Origin: Cinclus cinclus
Lineage: Eukaryota > Chordata > Aves > Passeriformes > Cinclidae
Reading direction: 5' to 3'
DNA length: 64,000 nucleotides
Assembly (NCBI RefSeq): GCF_963662255.1
Contig: NC_085051.1
Span: forward strand, 50,631,101 to 50,695,100
Part shown: piece by piece, positions 10,907-23,360 of the stretch
Numbering within the stretch: the stretch's first letter is position 1
How the letters are laid out: each line of letters opens with the position of its first letter
The notes under the pieces: model-generated
Told to the model about the DNA's origin: nothing
Seen by the model: only the letters and a program-made list of their open reading frames with translations
Databases searched by the model: none
Program-made: the position numbers and the translations under genes

Positions 10907-11680
10907 AGACAATGAGATCACATAAAATGATCCTGGGAGGAATGATCCGCTGGGGAGAATTTCATCTGCTGGAAAGAATGACATATTTTATTTTGCTTTG
11001 GAATGGGATCTCCCTGCCAGCTCAGATAGAGTCAAATGTTGCTGTCTCCTTGATCAAAGCTCAAATTTCTCATTGCTGCTCCGCTAGCTTCTTTTCTGTT
11101 CCCACACTGCTGTTCCACATAAATGGTCTCAGTTTTAGTCAAATGTTGCTAGACTGTGCAATACTTACCTTTGCTGCTTTGGCCAGCTTGTCAGCCAAGA
11201 AATAGAAATAGCTGCAAGGGATCCAGCTTGGGTAGGCTTAGTTATTTCAGTCACCTCCAAAAAACTACAGATAATGCACTTTGGAAAAGGTAATGGCTCT
11301 TTCTGCAGCTACAAACTGGGTTTTCTTACTACTGCAAATGTAAAGGACTGGATTTCAGTGATGAGGCCAAGGTTGCAGGGTTGGGATCCATAACCAGAGG
11401 TTGATAATGGGGGTGGTCCTCCAAGGAGGGTCCTGATTCAGTTCCTTCCAGTGCAGGGGAGAGAAGTGGCGTACAGGTCCACACTGGATCCAAATATCTG
11501 TGTGTTTGGATGCAGGATTTGGGGTTGATCCTATGTGATTTCTAATACCTGCTCCCATGTATCAACCTTGAAGGTTTTTTCTCTGTTACTTTCCGTGAAA
11601 GAGCGAGACATTCAAATTATTTATATGTAAGGTTTGACTTTGTATTATAAAGAATGACTGTTTATTCTAAGCATGCTGTG
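10907..11680 (+). other. Probable 3' UTR of the PKDCC-family gene
   Basis: There is no canonical AATAAA in the first 700 bases after the stop. A variant signal TATAAA at 11646-11651, followed by a TG/T-rich stretch from about 11669, is the first plausible poly(A) site. AATAAA hexamers occur later, near 13070 and 13183, so the true end may be more distal. The 3' end is inferred only. Confidence 0.3.
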
Positions 11681-14600
11681 AAGTTTTTCTTTAATTGCCT
11701 AAGTCTTTGCTGTAACGAAATGAAGAAGTGCCAGTGATTCCTACCTTCAGCTCACCTAGCATTGGCCAACCTGTGAGTGCTCCAAGCAGTGTCTGAATGT
11801 TCCTGAGCCCCCTCAGACACTTAGGTCTTGAAGGACACTGGCTGTATTTGCAGAGTCCTGAGCAGAGAGGAGACAGTGTGGTCCCAAGAGCCTCCTGCAA
11901 CTGCCCTTTGCTAAAATTGTAGATGTGGCCTCTGAAAAATACCTGAGGTTAGTATAACTTCTGACTGTAAGAGGTGATAGTGTAATGTGCCACTGCTGGG
12001 AGTCCCTGGAAGCAGTGACCATCCAGTACCTCTTCTGTAGCACTGTTGGAAAAGCCTAAATCACCACTGACCTCATGCCTCCAAAGGAAGGTCCCTGGCT
12101 TTGTGCAGGAGAGCCACACTGCAGCCTCTGCGTGGTGCCACATTGTTTTCTGCTTATCCCACACCGGAAATTGTAGCTTTTGGGACATGGGCAGCACCGG
12201 TGTAGTCATTTCAGTGTGGGACTTTGTGGCAGCTGGGCATCCCTGGACTGAAGACGCTGGAGCTCTTGCCTGGAGCCGTGCCGTGTTTCTGACGGTCTCT
12301 CCCCGCGTTTCCTAGTGCAAGAGCACACCTTTCAGCTCGTTAGTACTCAATTAACCCACAGCAATGCCTTTGTACGGTGTCCTTCTCATGCACTGTAACC
12401 CCTGCCGCTTACTTTGAGGCTGGAGATCCCGTAGTGATATCAATTAGTGAGAATTCCTAGTTAGCACAACAAGAAGGCTCTTGTGATGACCACATTACTG
12501 CAGGCTTTGTGACAGCAAAGTTTTTTAAATGGACAGGGACAGAGCCCTCTCAGCGGGTCCTGTGGAAATTGAGGTCGCTATTGTTTTACATCGACCCCAC
12601 TGAGCAGGGCTTCAGACATCTGCTGTGCTCTACATTAGCAAGAGGTAATGGGAGTTTATTCCATATCTCTCAGCCTCCTGAGCTACGAATCAGGAGTACT
12701 TCCCCCAAAGCAAGGCCTTGCAAGGGTCATTTCAGAGAGGAAGAAACAGAATGCTGAAGTTGAAGTGGTTCCAGTTTGTTTTAGAAAGACCTTCCCATCA
12801 TAACAATTTCTCCTGGTAAACAGAACGTTGTGTATTTTAGTCGTGTGATGCTTCTTTCTTGTGGCAGGTTTTTCTGTCAAGTGCTCTTTGTAGGGTTGCT
12901 GCCAATCATGTGCAAACCCTTGGCAGATGGTGAAGTTGTAGGCACTGCCGGTATAAATGGCATTCACTTGTATAAATGCAGCTTCCAGCATCAGACCTGC
13001 AGTTAGACCCTGGGAGAAGAGACCACTGATCGCGTCTTGAAAGTTTTGAGCACATAGTGATTAGCAAGTAATAAAGAAGTAAAGAAAAAGGGAAGCTAGG
13101 CTTCAAAGAATTGCAATGTTCGATCTGCTGTGGCCACAGCAAGTGGCTTTTGTAGGACATTTAGACCACTCCGTGCAAAGGAATAAACACATTCTTAGAG
13201 CCTGAACCCTCATGAGCACATTCATCTGGCTGGCACAGAGAAGCAGCCAGGGCACAAGCATACCTTAAGGACCAATGCTGTTCAAGTGCTAGAGACTTAG
13301 AAGTTGCCACAAATATACTGGTGCATGCACTGGTTCTCCTCCCACCTCTGTGCACCTCCCCATGCCATTGGTGGGCATGCCAGCTTCAGTCTGATTTGGG
13401 GTGACATCCACTGCAGCCCAATGGTGCCTAGTGAATCTTGGGTGATAGAAAATGTTTTCTTACCCTGCCACATCTAGAGCTGTATTTTGACATGCATTTA
13501 AGGAAGCACAATCACTGGGAAAAGCAATTCCCACCCTGCTTTTTCCCAGCTTCTTGCTTTTATTGTCTGCTAAGAAAATTTTCCCAATGGCTTTGCTTAT
13601 TTAAAAGCATGTAGGATTATTTCTCTGCTAGACTGCAGTGAGCAGCTTGTGACCCCTAAGTTTCAGGCAGCTCACACATGCCTCAGGTGCAGCTTCTGTG
13701 CCAAGTCTGTGTGAAGCACCCAAGCTGTTCCCAGCCCTAAGGGGAGGCTACAGGAGGAAATTTCTTCTGTACAGCTTTTGGGCCTACGTGGCTGTTTTAT
13801 AGTCCTCTATCTTTATGCCCCATCTCACGTAGTCAACCTTTATTCATTCTATCCTTTTACTAAATTATAACTGGCTCAAGCAACTTTAAACTTTCAAAGA
13901 CGCTGAAAACTTATGCCTAAGAACTGCATTTCTGTAACTACGATACATAAAAGCTCAGATATAAACATTTACTGTCCTTTAAGTTGCTGGAGTCAATTTG
14001 TCTCTGCTATCGCTGATCAGTATTTCAGCCACCATCATGGAATATATAACAGAGGAAAGTGCTTGGAAGGAACAGCAGGGGATCAACTGCAATGGAAACC
14101 ATGTGTGCTGGGGGAATGATGTTTACCTAAATGTGTCTATCATGTCTTCCCAAAAGATGCTGCCTTTAGGAGAGAATGGATATGAAAGTGTTGCCTCCAT
14201 AGATAAAAGTTGGGAATATAATTTTTTAGACACAAACATTAATATTCTTAACTAATTCTGTATTACAATAGTAGACATAAAGCCACATCCATGAAGGATG
14301 ATACCATGTACTCCAAAGATATAAACTACAATTTAATAAATAGCAACAGATGCTGCATTACTCATGTTCAGTATGTTTGCACAGACATTTACATGACCAG
14401 TGACTACATGTCAGATTGAAAAGAAGAGTGAGGGAGTTAGAGCCCAGTAATGAAAAGTTGACTGGTGCATCAGGCAGGGTTTGAGTTCCAGTAAGTGTCA
14501 TACCTCTATTTTTACATGGCATATTCTGCAACTTTTGATGCACTAAACAACACTCAGATGAGCTTTCAAATTAATTTGGGGAAAGAAAAGAGGAATCTGT

Positions 14601-17600
14601 CACAGTCAGCTGGAGGCCCAAAACACACATCTGGATTAACACTGATTTCTGTAAGGGCACTTTATAAATTGGTATACCAAGCACTGAACTTTGTGGCTAG
14701 AAGTCAGAGCACCTTGATCCTACTGGGTTGGAAGAGATGGGTTTGGGCTTCAGTTTGAGGAATCAGTGAAGTGTAACTCCAGTATCCATAATGGCCCCTC
14801 ATGCTGGATTGGTAGGACTTGAGAGTGGACAACTCCCACTAAGTGTAGTACTTGGAGCAATCTTTCCCCTTGGTTCCATTGTCCCAGTGTACCAACACGT
14901 CACCACCAGCAACATGGAGATGGGAAAATTCACAGGAGAGGATTTTATGAAAGGTAGCACTGAGCCCCTCTGCCTCCTCTGCAGCATTTACTTAGTTCAT
15001 GATGGCGAATTTTCCCTGAATTACAGTTCTTGGCTAATGGGAAAACGTATCAGATTACATCAAACAGGTCTGGGTGTACCAAGTGGTAGCTGAAGGGAAC
15101 AGCTGTCAGACTCCTCTGCTTGGAATTCAGCTCCTGGCTCTGTGTGACAGCTCCAGGCAAGGGCTTGTGCTGTAGGGCCTTCAGAGGTTCAGCCTGCCTC
15201 ACTGGCCAACCCAGGTGGCAAAAGCGCTGGGTTTATTGGTAGGGAAGACTTGGCAGTGTGTGGAGGAGATGGAAATGCTGATAGTATTTTAAGAAATACA
15301 CGTGCTTGGGTTTTCTGGGCACAAAGTTATGTCCCTTCAGGGTACCCAGTGCCACAGCTGCCTTATCCTCATCTGCTCCCAAGGACCACAACCACTGTTC
15401 TCCCCCAAGATCAAGTCTATACCTAATGCCTGCACACTCAAATTCTCAGTCCTGTCATTCACTCACACCCTTGCTCCCCCTGTGTCATTCCAGCACACCT
15501 ACCTGTTAACCTCTTGTAGACCCATACCCTCAAAACCCACAGATGGTCCCACTGCTTCTTACAGCCTACACATAGAATCACAGAATCAGAGAACTACTGA
15601 GGTTGGAAAAGACCTTTAAGGTCATGGAGTCCAACCATTAATCCAGCACTGTCAGATCCACCACTAAACTATTGTCACATGTTGTTTTAACACTTCCAGG
15701 GACGGTGATTCCACCACTTCCCTGGGGAAGTAGGACCACACAGGGCTGGGGAGCCCTTACTTCTATACTATCAGAGATGAAATAGCCCTGTGTGTAGCAG
15801 GAGGCCACATCCAAAAGGTATAACCACAAGATCAGCCTGCCTTTGATTTTTAACGTCTCTTTTCATTTACCATTGATGGTTTCTAGATTAGCAAGTGCTA
15901 AATAGAATGTAGTAATAGCTTCCTAAAAAACAACCAAATTTAAAGCCATGCATTAAAATCACATTGCCTTAACTACATTGTATGTCACATGGTGCATCAC
16001 ACCTTCCAAATCCAAGTCTAGACAAGGCTTAGGAAAATGCAAATTCCAACATTATGTTACATTTATCAGTATTTATCCTCAAACCTCATCAAAATCAATA
16101 GAAGTCTCAAGTGGACTTCTTGTCTAAAATCTGTTGCCCTACTTACAGTATTGGAAATGTAAGATATAGCCTCAAAACTAAGTTAAATACCAGCAACCCT
16201 CAAAATTACAAAACAAACACACAAATTCTCAAGTACTTCTATCTGTGATTTATATCTCTCACATAATGTCTTTAGCAAGTGAATTGTTTTCTTTTCTGGG
16301 AAAAACCCTGCTGCAAATTCCCTTGCTACTTCAGATGATAGATCAGACAGTTCAGGTTTAGATTAAAAACTTGTTAATGAAACCTAAGGACACAAGTCAT
16401 CATCAAAATGGGTAGCCAGAGAGGTGCTCTATGAATGTCTTGGAAACACTGGAGCGCAAAGGAAATTCCTTGGACCTCCAGTGGAAAATGTCAAGAAATA
16501 TTTTAGCACTGCTGCTGTGCTGTTCTTAATTCACTTGGAGAGGGTGTAATTTACTCCCACTCCTAATTAATCTTGCCCTTGTTTATTTGTTCTGATTCTT
16601 TAAATACACAAGAAACAAGCCATGGTCCCTCCCAGTGGAGCTAGTGCAGTGGTTTGCATTTTTCTGGGCTTGATTCTTTCAGTTTGTCTAGCAAAACTAT
16701 TATTAAATAACTATATCATTTAACATTACCTCTGAAACAAAGTAGTGGCACCAGCCTAAATTCACTTGTACCCCAGAGTTGTGTCAAACCCCAAAGTTTT
16801 ACTGACACAGCTAAGGAGCAGTTCAAGATGTACTATGGAAATCGCCTAATCATTGAAATTGATATGTTCGCATGCTTGCTATATGAAAACAACAATTAAA
16901 ACCTCTATCAAGACCCTTATAAATCAGCAATATATGGTTTGATTCACTCAGAGAACCTTTGGTAGAAGCTGCTTTCAGCACAGAATAATTAACTTTTCCT
17001 TAAAAAAAGGTAATGATGCTTAAGAACTGCACCTCATTAAATAGTTGTCAATTTTATTTTAACAGAGTGCTTCATCTTTGAAAAAAAAATCTGTGAATCA
17101 GTGTTATTTTCGCAGTGCTTCCTCCATCTTACTAAAACAGCACAGCAGTATAAGGATTGGTCTCATCCTCACCTTGTTTTTGTGCTGATAGTAGCTGTCA
17201 TTCCATGCTAATGGAAAAGCCCATGTGCACATGCCAGTGATGCCTCCAGGGACAGGGAGGATGGTCTGCAAAGCCTCACTGCGAAGGACCCTGCAGGATA
17301 TCACTGAGGCTGTCAAGGGAGCTGCCACCCTTAGGCAGAGGAGATGGACACAGCGTCCCCCTTGCCACAGCACCTCACAGCTCTGCCCTGAATCTTCCCC
17401 GCCAAGAGATAAGGCAGTGGCTGCAGACAGTGGTCAGGCACTGCTGGGATCTGTCCATGGGCAGAGGGTGGAGGCACCTCATGTAGGGGGACAGCCCACC
17501 CATGGCTGTCTCTGTCAGCATGCATGGAAACAGAGCTCCTACACCCACAGAGCTGGGGCTGGGCGGGACCAGCTCCCCGTGTTTTTCCATCTTTCCAGCT

Positions 17601-20600
17601 CATGATCTGAAGGATCACTGTCCTAGGGCTGAATCTGATGGTGATGTGCTAAGAAAAGCAACATACAACATGTGCTGTAGCTTCTGTTTGAAACACAGAT
17701 ATCAGGAGTTCTTTGTTTGGAGCCATTGTTTAGCAAAGGAGCTTCATTCCTGCTAGTCTGTAGATGAGCTATCTTGGGAAAGGGGAATTGTTCCCACGCC
17801 AGGAACCAAATCAAAGTTATACTTTCATCCTTAGAAGTGCAGTTTTACCTTGCCTGACCCTCCCACCCTCCGGAGGACCCCACACTGGAGAGGATGGGCT
17901 TTGCACATTCATGCACAGGAAAAGAATATGGAGAACAAACAAAACACAACACCCCACCCCTCTTTCACTTATGTAAGATCAGAAGGAGAGTGTAGGCTAA
18001 GCCCAAAGGATTGGATTTATGGTTTCAGAAAAACCTAGTTATTAAAATGTTATGAAAGTTTTCCTCTCCTTTAAATGCATAAATATGCAGATGAAAGGAA
18101 CCATGTGATCTGGCCACTGGCCATGCTGCTGCAGGCTCAGTCTAATTATCAGCTGCCAGCTCTGCTGCATTTTAAGTGGTGAACATGATTAAAGATACAC
18201 AGACAACTGAAGAAAGATCAGTTCTTCGAGCCTGCTTCTATTTTATAACCACATGGCAGCTTGGCCTTGGGACTAAATCTGTCCTTAGATGCCAAGGGAG
18301 AAAAATTCTGCTGATCAGATGGGTTTTTTCAACCACAAGCCCCACGTGCTCTTGGATTCATCATTTTCATAGCAAGCCATTTGCCAAGTCAGATTGTTTC
18401 CCTTCCCCACTCTGAGCCTAAAGGGGCTCTGAAGGGGGGAAAGATACAGGTGGGACCAGGTGAAGGGGGTGGGTCAGGCACTGCAAACACGTGGCCAAAA
18501 TATTCAAACTCTCCCAACCAGAGAGGCGGAAACCTGTTTCAAATGAGTTTCAAAAACAGCATTTCCTGGGGCTTCTTTCTCTTGGGACTGGAAATATCAT
18601 CAAGAAACCCAGATGGTCTCATACTTTTGGGGGAGAGCCACAGTCCTGTGGGAAGGACAAGGAACTAGAACTTCTCTTCTAGAGTTGCCAAGTTTTTCAG
18701 TCGAGCGTCATTGCCATTGCAGCAACAGCAAGGCCAAACAGTCTGGCAGCATCTGTCCTTTTGTCATTGTATTCACCAGGGGCCGGAGCCTGGCTCTGCA
18801 AAGTGACAGACCCGTCAAATCTCACACACTGGGTGTGAATCTTACACTGTGGGTTTTTGCCTCAATGCTTCCCACAGCTATGACTGAGTATTGTGCTGTC
18901 CCCAATCCTCACGCTGATCCCAGGGTTCTGCAAGGTGGATGCATCTGCTTGGCTCTGCCTGGGAGCTGCTGTCAAGTTGCACCATGCCTGGGGACTTGAG
19001 AAGTGACAGGCTTCTGAGTCACTCGTTTTTTGTGTTGTTTCATGACTTTCCAGAAAGATATGTCTTTTCAAAAGACAAAGATGTGGCTGGTTTTTAGCAC
19101 CATTGCAAGTGTGGCACAGCTATCCATATGGCCCTGGGAGTGAGTTGGTGTCTGCACAGCTGCCATGGCCCATTCCAAGAGTGATGAAGCCATTGCCTGC
19201 CTGTACATCCTTTGGATGAGCACATCAGCTCCACCCTGCCTCAATCTGCTGGGTCAGCACAGAGCAGACTGGTGCCCGTGTATTTGGGATCTCCAGACAA
19301 GGCTGTTTCTTTAGCCAGGTAAGCAATTTGTGCTAGAAAGTTAAATCTAGCCAAGACATCTTATTTAATGCATGTTCTATTGTTGCTTCAGCAGAGCGCC
19401 AGTTTCAGCTGGGATTTCAAGATGCCTTGGATGTGCACTGACTACCTGTGCAGGGTTCCCTGAAGGGACACCCTGCTCCAAGGCACCATGTGTATCCCAG
19501 CTCCCCACAGCCACGGTGGTTGTCTCGTGAGCCAGCTTGACCAAGGGCAGTTGCCTGGGTGCCACCAAGCTGTGCTGCAGGGCACTGCTGTCTCTGTGAG
19601 CAAGTTATGGTTCTCCACAGCCATGTGGCCATGGCCCCATGTTGTGACAGCACCAAGCTGCAGGTGCTGTGCCCAGACACCTCTGCCACAACAGGGACAT
19701 CTCTCCAGCGTTTTGTGGAGAGCTGTAGCAGAGGCAGCAGGCTCAGCACTCCTTGCAATCCACAGAAATAAGCTCTTTTTGGGGTAATGCAATGCATTTG
19801 ACCCCTATCAGATATCTACTCCTGCATGGGGGGAATTACATCCTCAGTGCACCTATTGATTATAGAAGCAGTCCAGGGTGACTAGTTCAGACACAGACTT
19901 GTGAAATGAATCCTACTCCAGGAGCCTGGTGCCAATGCTTGTCTGTATAAGTTAAGAGACATGGCTGGTACACTCCCTGTGCTGCTGGAAATGTGACTCT
20001 ACCCTTCTGCTGAGCCAAAGTCTTCACATGTCAGAGGCTGGGGAGAGGGGAGCCAAGCTGTCTCCTTGTGCCCTGATTTATGAGCTAGATGCTGACAAAG
20101 TCACTCCATCCTTTGAAAAGGAGCAGCACATGAATGCATGTAGCTCTCTCTTTCCAAGGTCTGGGCCTCCTCCAGTTTCTTCTGATTTAACCATCACACA
20201 TCCAGCCAATAAACCAAGGGAGGCAAAGCTGGAATATAAAACCGATTATTACATCACACACCTGTGCAGCCTCAATGGCTCCCACCCTACTGCACAAGCT
20301 TTGGGGTTTTAGACTTCTTGTGTTATATTTGCCAAAACACAAACCAGTCAGCAAAATGCATCTCTCCTCTGTGCCAAAGCCATGACTTAGGAAGCCTCGC
20401 TGTAATTTTGTGTTCGCCTCAAATATTTTCTGTTTCACTAGTGAGACTGGAGCACTGCTATTCTCAGATAACTAAGGATCCCCAAAGACACGGTTTGTGA
20501 TTACAGATTTGCTAAGGTGGAAATTTGTATTTTCCCTATTCTGCTCACCCTACATTGCTTCCCAGATCACAGTGTCTCATTTAGGAATAAAGTACTGTTG

Positions 20601-22116
20601 TGCTCTGTAAAGCACAACTGCTCAGTAAAGGCTACTCCAAAACATAATCTCTTTCACTGTTTGACAAAATAAACATGCCTCTTCCTAGAGATTATTCCAT
20701 TGCAAAAGATAAACAAAATGGACCAGTTACCGGTGCTAACTATCCTATAAAGGCCATTCCATATTGATCCAATACATACCGTCATGCCACAGAAGTCTGT
20801 TTTTTCCTGACACATTAATAATGCATAAACATGGTAGTCTTTCTAGTCTCAGCCAGATGTCTCTGCATTTTTAGCCTATTCTCACTAATATATTCTCTGG
20901 AAAAGAAGATTAATTATATGCAGCAAATGGCAGGAATATAGCTATATATGTTAATAATTATTTGTTTTCTGTTCTCAGTATTTATTTGCAGTTAAGCATG
21001 AGGACAGGGTGGGAAGGGATTGCCTGCTGGCTCTTCCTTCTGCTTCTTCAGGGCTGCCCCTGAGGTACAGTACAGCCAGGGCTTCTGAGATCCTCTGCCG
21101 TTGAAGTAAAATGTTATCTGTAGATTTGCATCTCAACCTGCTATCAACTTACTCTTTATCCATACTCCAGTCATATAGGAGCATACATTTTCAGTTAGGG
21201 AGCTGTTAAATGGATTGGTTCAGAGGCTGGAGGAGGGGAAAAAAAAGTGACTATATTTACAAGCTCAATTCACATTTCAAAACCTCAATTTTTTATCAGT
21301 ACAGGGGAGGAAAGAACACAAATAATTAAATTGGAGAGTGAGAACAAACAGTAGCATCTGACTTGACTCTGTCAAGTCAAAGCAGCACCTCATTACTGAC
21401 AAAAGGGTCGCACAAACTCCTTGTGTCTGTGCTTCTGCCAGGTACCTTGAGCTCCTGCTCCCTGTAAACCCATTTCATCCATTAAAATAGCAGAAAATTT
21501 TCTGAGCAAAGAAATAAATTTAGTATGCGAGGTTAGTGAGAAAAAAAACTGGTGGGATAAGTGCCAGAGGAAGAGGGAGGTTGCTGATGGGTTAGAATAT
21601 ATTGGCAAAGAAAGGCTGGAGAATGGGCAGGGGGACATAAAAGGACAGGAGAAAGGACAAGGCTGTGAGTGCTTCCAGGTGTGGCTGGAAGCACCATGGT
21701 ACAAGAACACTGCCCTTCATGCACCACTAAAACAAATACAAATCTGTGTTTATGGAAAAGCTTTACCACCACCTCCCTTGCACCATCCCCTGCAGCAGGG
21801 CTGCTTCACAGCTAGACAGATCCACAGGCATTACAAACAGAAGTGAACCTGAAGCAGGTATTAGTGTTAAGTCAGGGAACTCGCTGCTGTGAACAAGTGG
21901 CTGCATGAGTGTGGTCTGGAAGCCAGGGAGGCAGTGAGAACATGGGTGCCAGAATGAGGGAGCTGCACAAAACCCACTTCTATATCCATTGTCAGTGCAG
22001 ACTGAGACTGACACCCCTTAATTAAGAAGCTGCCCTCTGGCTCTGTTTCCTGGGGCTGGGCCTTCCACCCTGAGGCTCATATGCTAACAGCTGCTTCTGA
22101 ACTGTTTTTAATGGGA
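11681..22116. other. Intergenic DNA, no gene recognised
   Basis: Apart from the CR1 copy at 15.6 kb there are only short overlapping frames on both strands. The double-strand open patches at 17.2-17.6 kb and 19.4-19.8 kb match no protein I know. Confidence 0.6.
15573..15732 (-). mobile_element. CR1 LINE 3'-end fragment
   Basis: On the + strand the fragment begins with TAGAATCACAGAATCAG, then GGTTGGAAAAGACCTTTAAGG and TCCAACCATTAATCCAGCAC, and ends near CTTCCAGGGACGGTGATTCC ACCACTTCCCTGG. This is the reverse complement of the avian CR1 3' tail. 5'-truncated and diverged. Confidence 0.9.
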
Positions 22117-22275
22117 CACAGAATCATCACAGAATGGTTGAGGTTTGAAGGGAATCTCTGAAAGCCATCCTGTCCAACCTCCCTGCTAAAGCAGGGCCAC
22201 CTACAGCTAATTTTAGGTGTTATTTTAGTAACGCCAAAGAGAGCAATTCCACAGCCTCCCCAGATAGCCTACTTG
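22117..22275 (-). mobile_element. CR1 LINE 3'-end fragment
   Basis: Starts with ACACAGAATCATCACAGAAT, then TTGAGGTTTGAAGGGAATCT and CATCCTGTCCAACCTCCCTG, and ends with a degraded form of the CR1 segment reading TCCACAGCCTCCCCAGA. Antisense orientation; more diverged than the copy at 15.6 kb. Confidence 0.88.
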
Positions 22276-23231
22276 CAAACACAACGTGAACAACACAAGT
22301 GCTCCTCACCTCTCTTCTACATGGGATTTTAGGGAACATCTCAGATTTGAACTTGAGACACTGCATTTCATCACCCTGCCTGGACTCCTGTGTCTAGTTG
22401 TCCCTTTGTATAATAGGGACCTGAATTTGCTCTGTCACATTGCCTTAAAATTACTTTGGTTAGCACTGGCATGGTCTCTCTCTTGCCTAATGGAAATACC
22501 TCCCCAAATGGAGATACACCCTGAGAGGCACTCCCAGACATTGCAATGAGCCAGTGCAGGAGCTTACCTAGCAGAAAGTAATTATTTTTATTTTTTGCCA
22601 GGTCAGTTTTCTGTTTGTTTAGTTTCCTGAGCTGACTTACCCCATGGTCAGATAAGCATCATGCCAGCAACTGGGTTTACAGGAGGGACTGGGACAGAAG
22701 ACCAGAGAAAACATTTGCTTAGTGATGTTTAACTATTGTGCAACTACAGCTTGCACAGTTCATCTAAATAGGAGTAAAGCTCCTGGCCTCAGAACTCCCA
22801 TATCTCTAAATACAATACTGTACAAAGCAATTCTGCCAACACTTTAACTTGGATTATGAAAGCACAGTAAGTCAGGCCAGGATATCTGTAGTGCTAAGTA
22901 TTCTGCACAACTCCAGTTATAAGAGTTGCATACATCCCCTTTGTATTGACTCTTGGCCCCATTACTGATGGCAGGAACCTGCTCTGTCACAATAGCAGCT
23001 AAGACAGCCATCCCCTGCTGATGGGGCTCTGCCAGGCCAAGGTGCTGGCTGTTGGGGAAGGGGCTTTCATACACCATCCTTGGCAAAGCCCCAAAGAAGG
23101 TCCCACACACACTTGAGTGCTCCATACACTGGTCACTGCACTGCTCCATGTTGCTGAGCATTACAATTATGTCAAGAGGGACACAATCAGCACCAGCCCT
23201 TCATTAAAAAACTTCTTGTGCTTTCTCTCAG

Positions 23232-23360
23232 GCAACTCTGACACTTTTCCTCATAGGCAGCTCCACACAGCACTGACACCTTTCTTCATTAGCTACTTCA
23301 CACAGCACTGACTCCTTTTCTTACAGGGAGCCTCACAGAGCACTGACTCCTCTCCTCAAC
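23232..23360. repeat. 35-bp minisatellite, about 4 diverged copies
   Basis: The landmark CACTGAC recurs at 23271, 23306 and 23341, exactly 35 bp apart, each within CACACAGCACTGACNCCTTT-like units. A weaker related copy precedes at about 23234. Confidence 0.85.

Noticed and set aside
17104..17618. Patch open on both strands (126, 95 and 89 codons).
   Set aside because: No family recognised, frames overlap antisense, and no splice or promoter signals.
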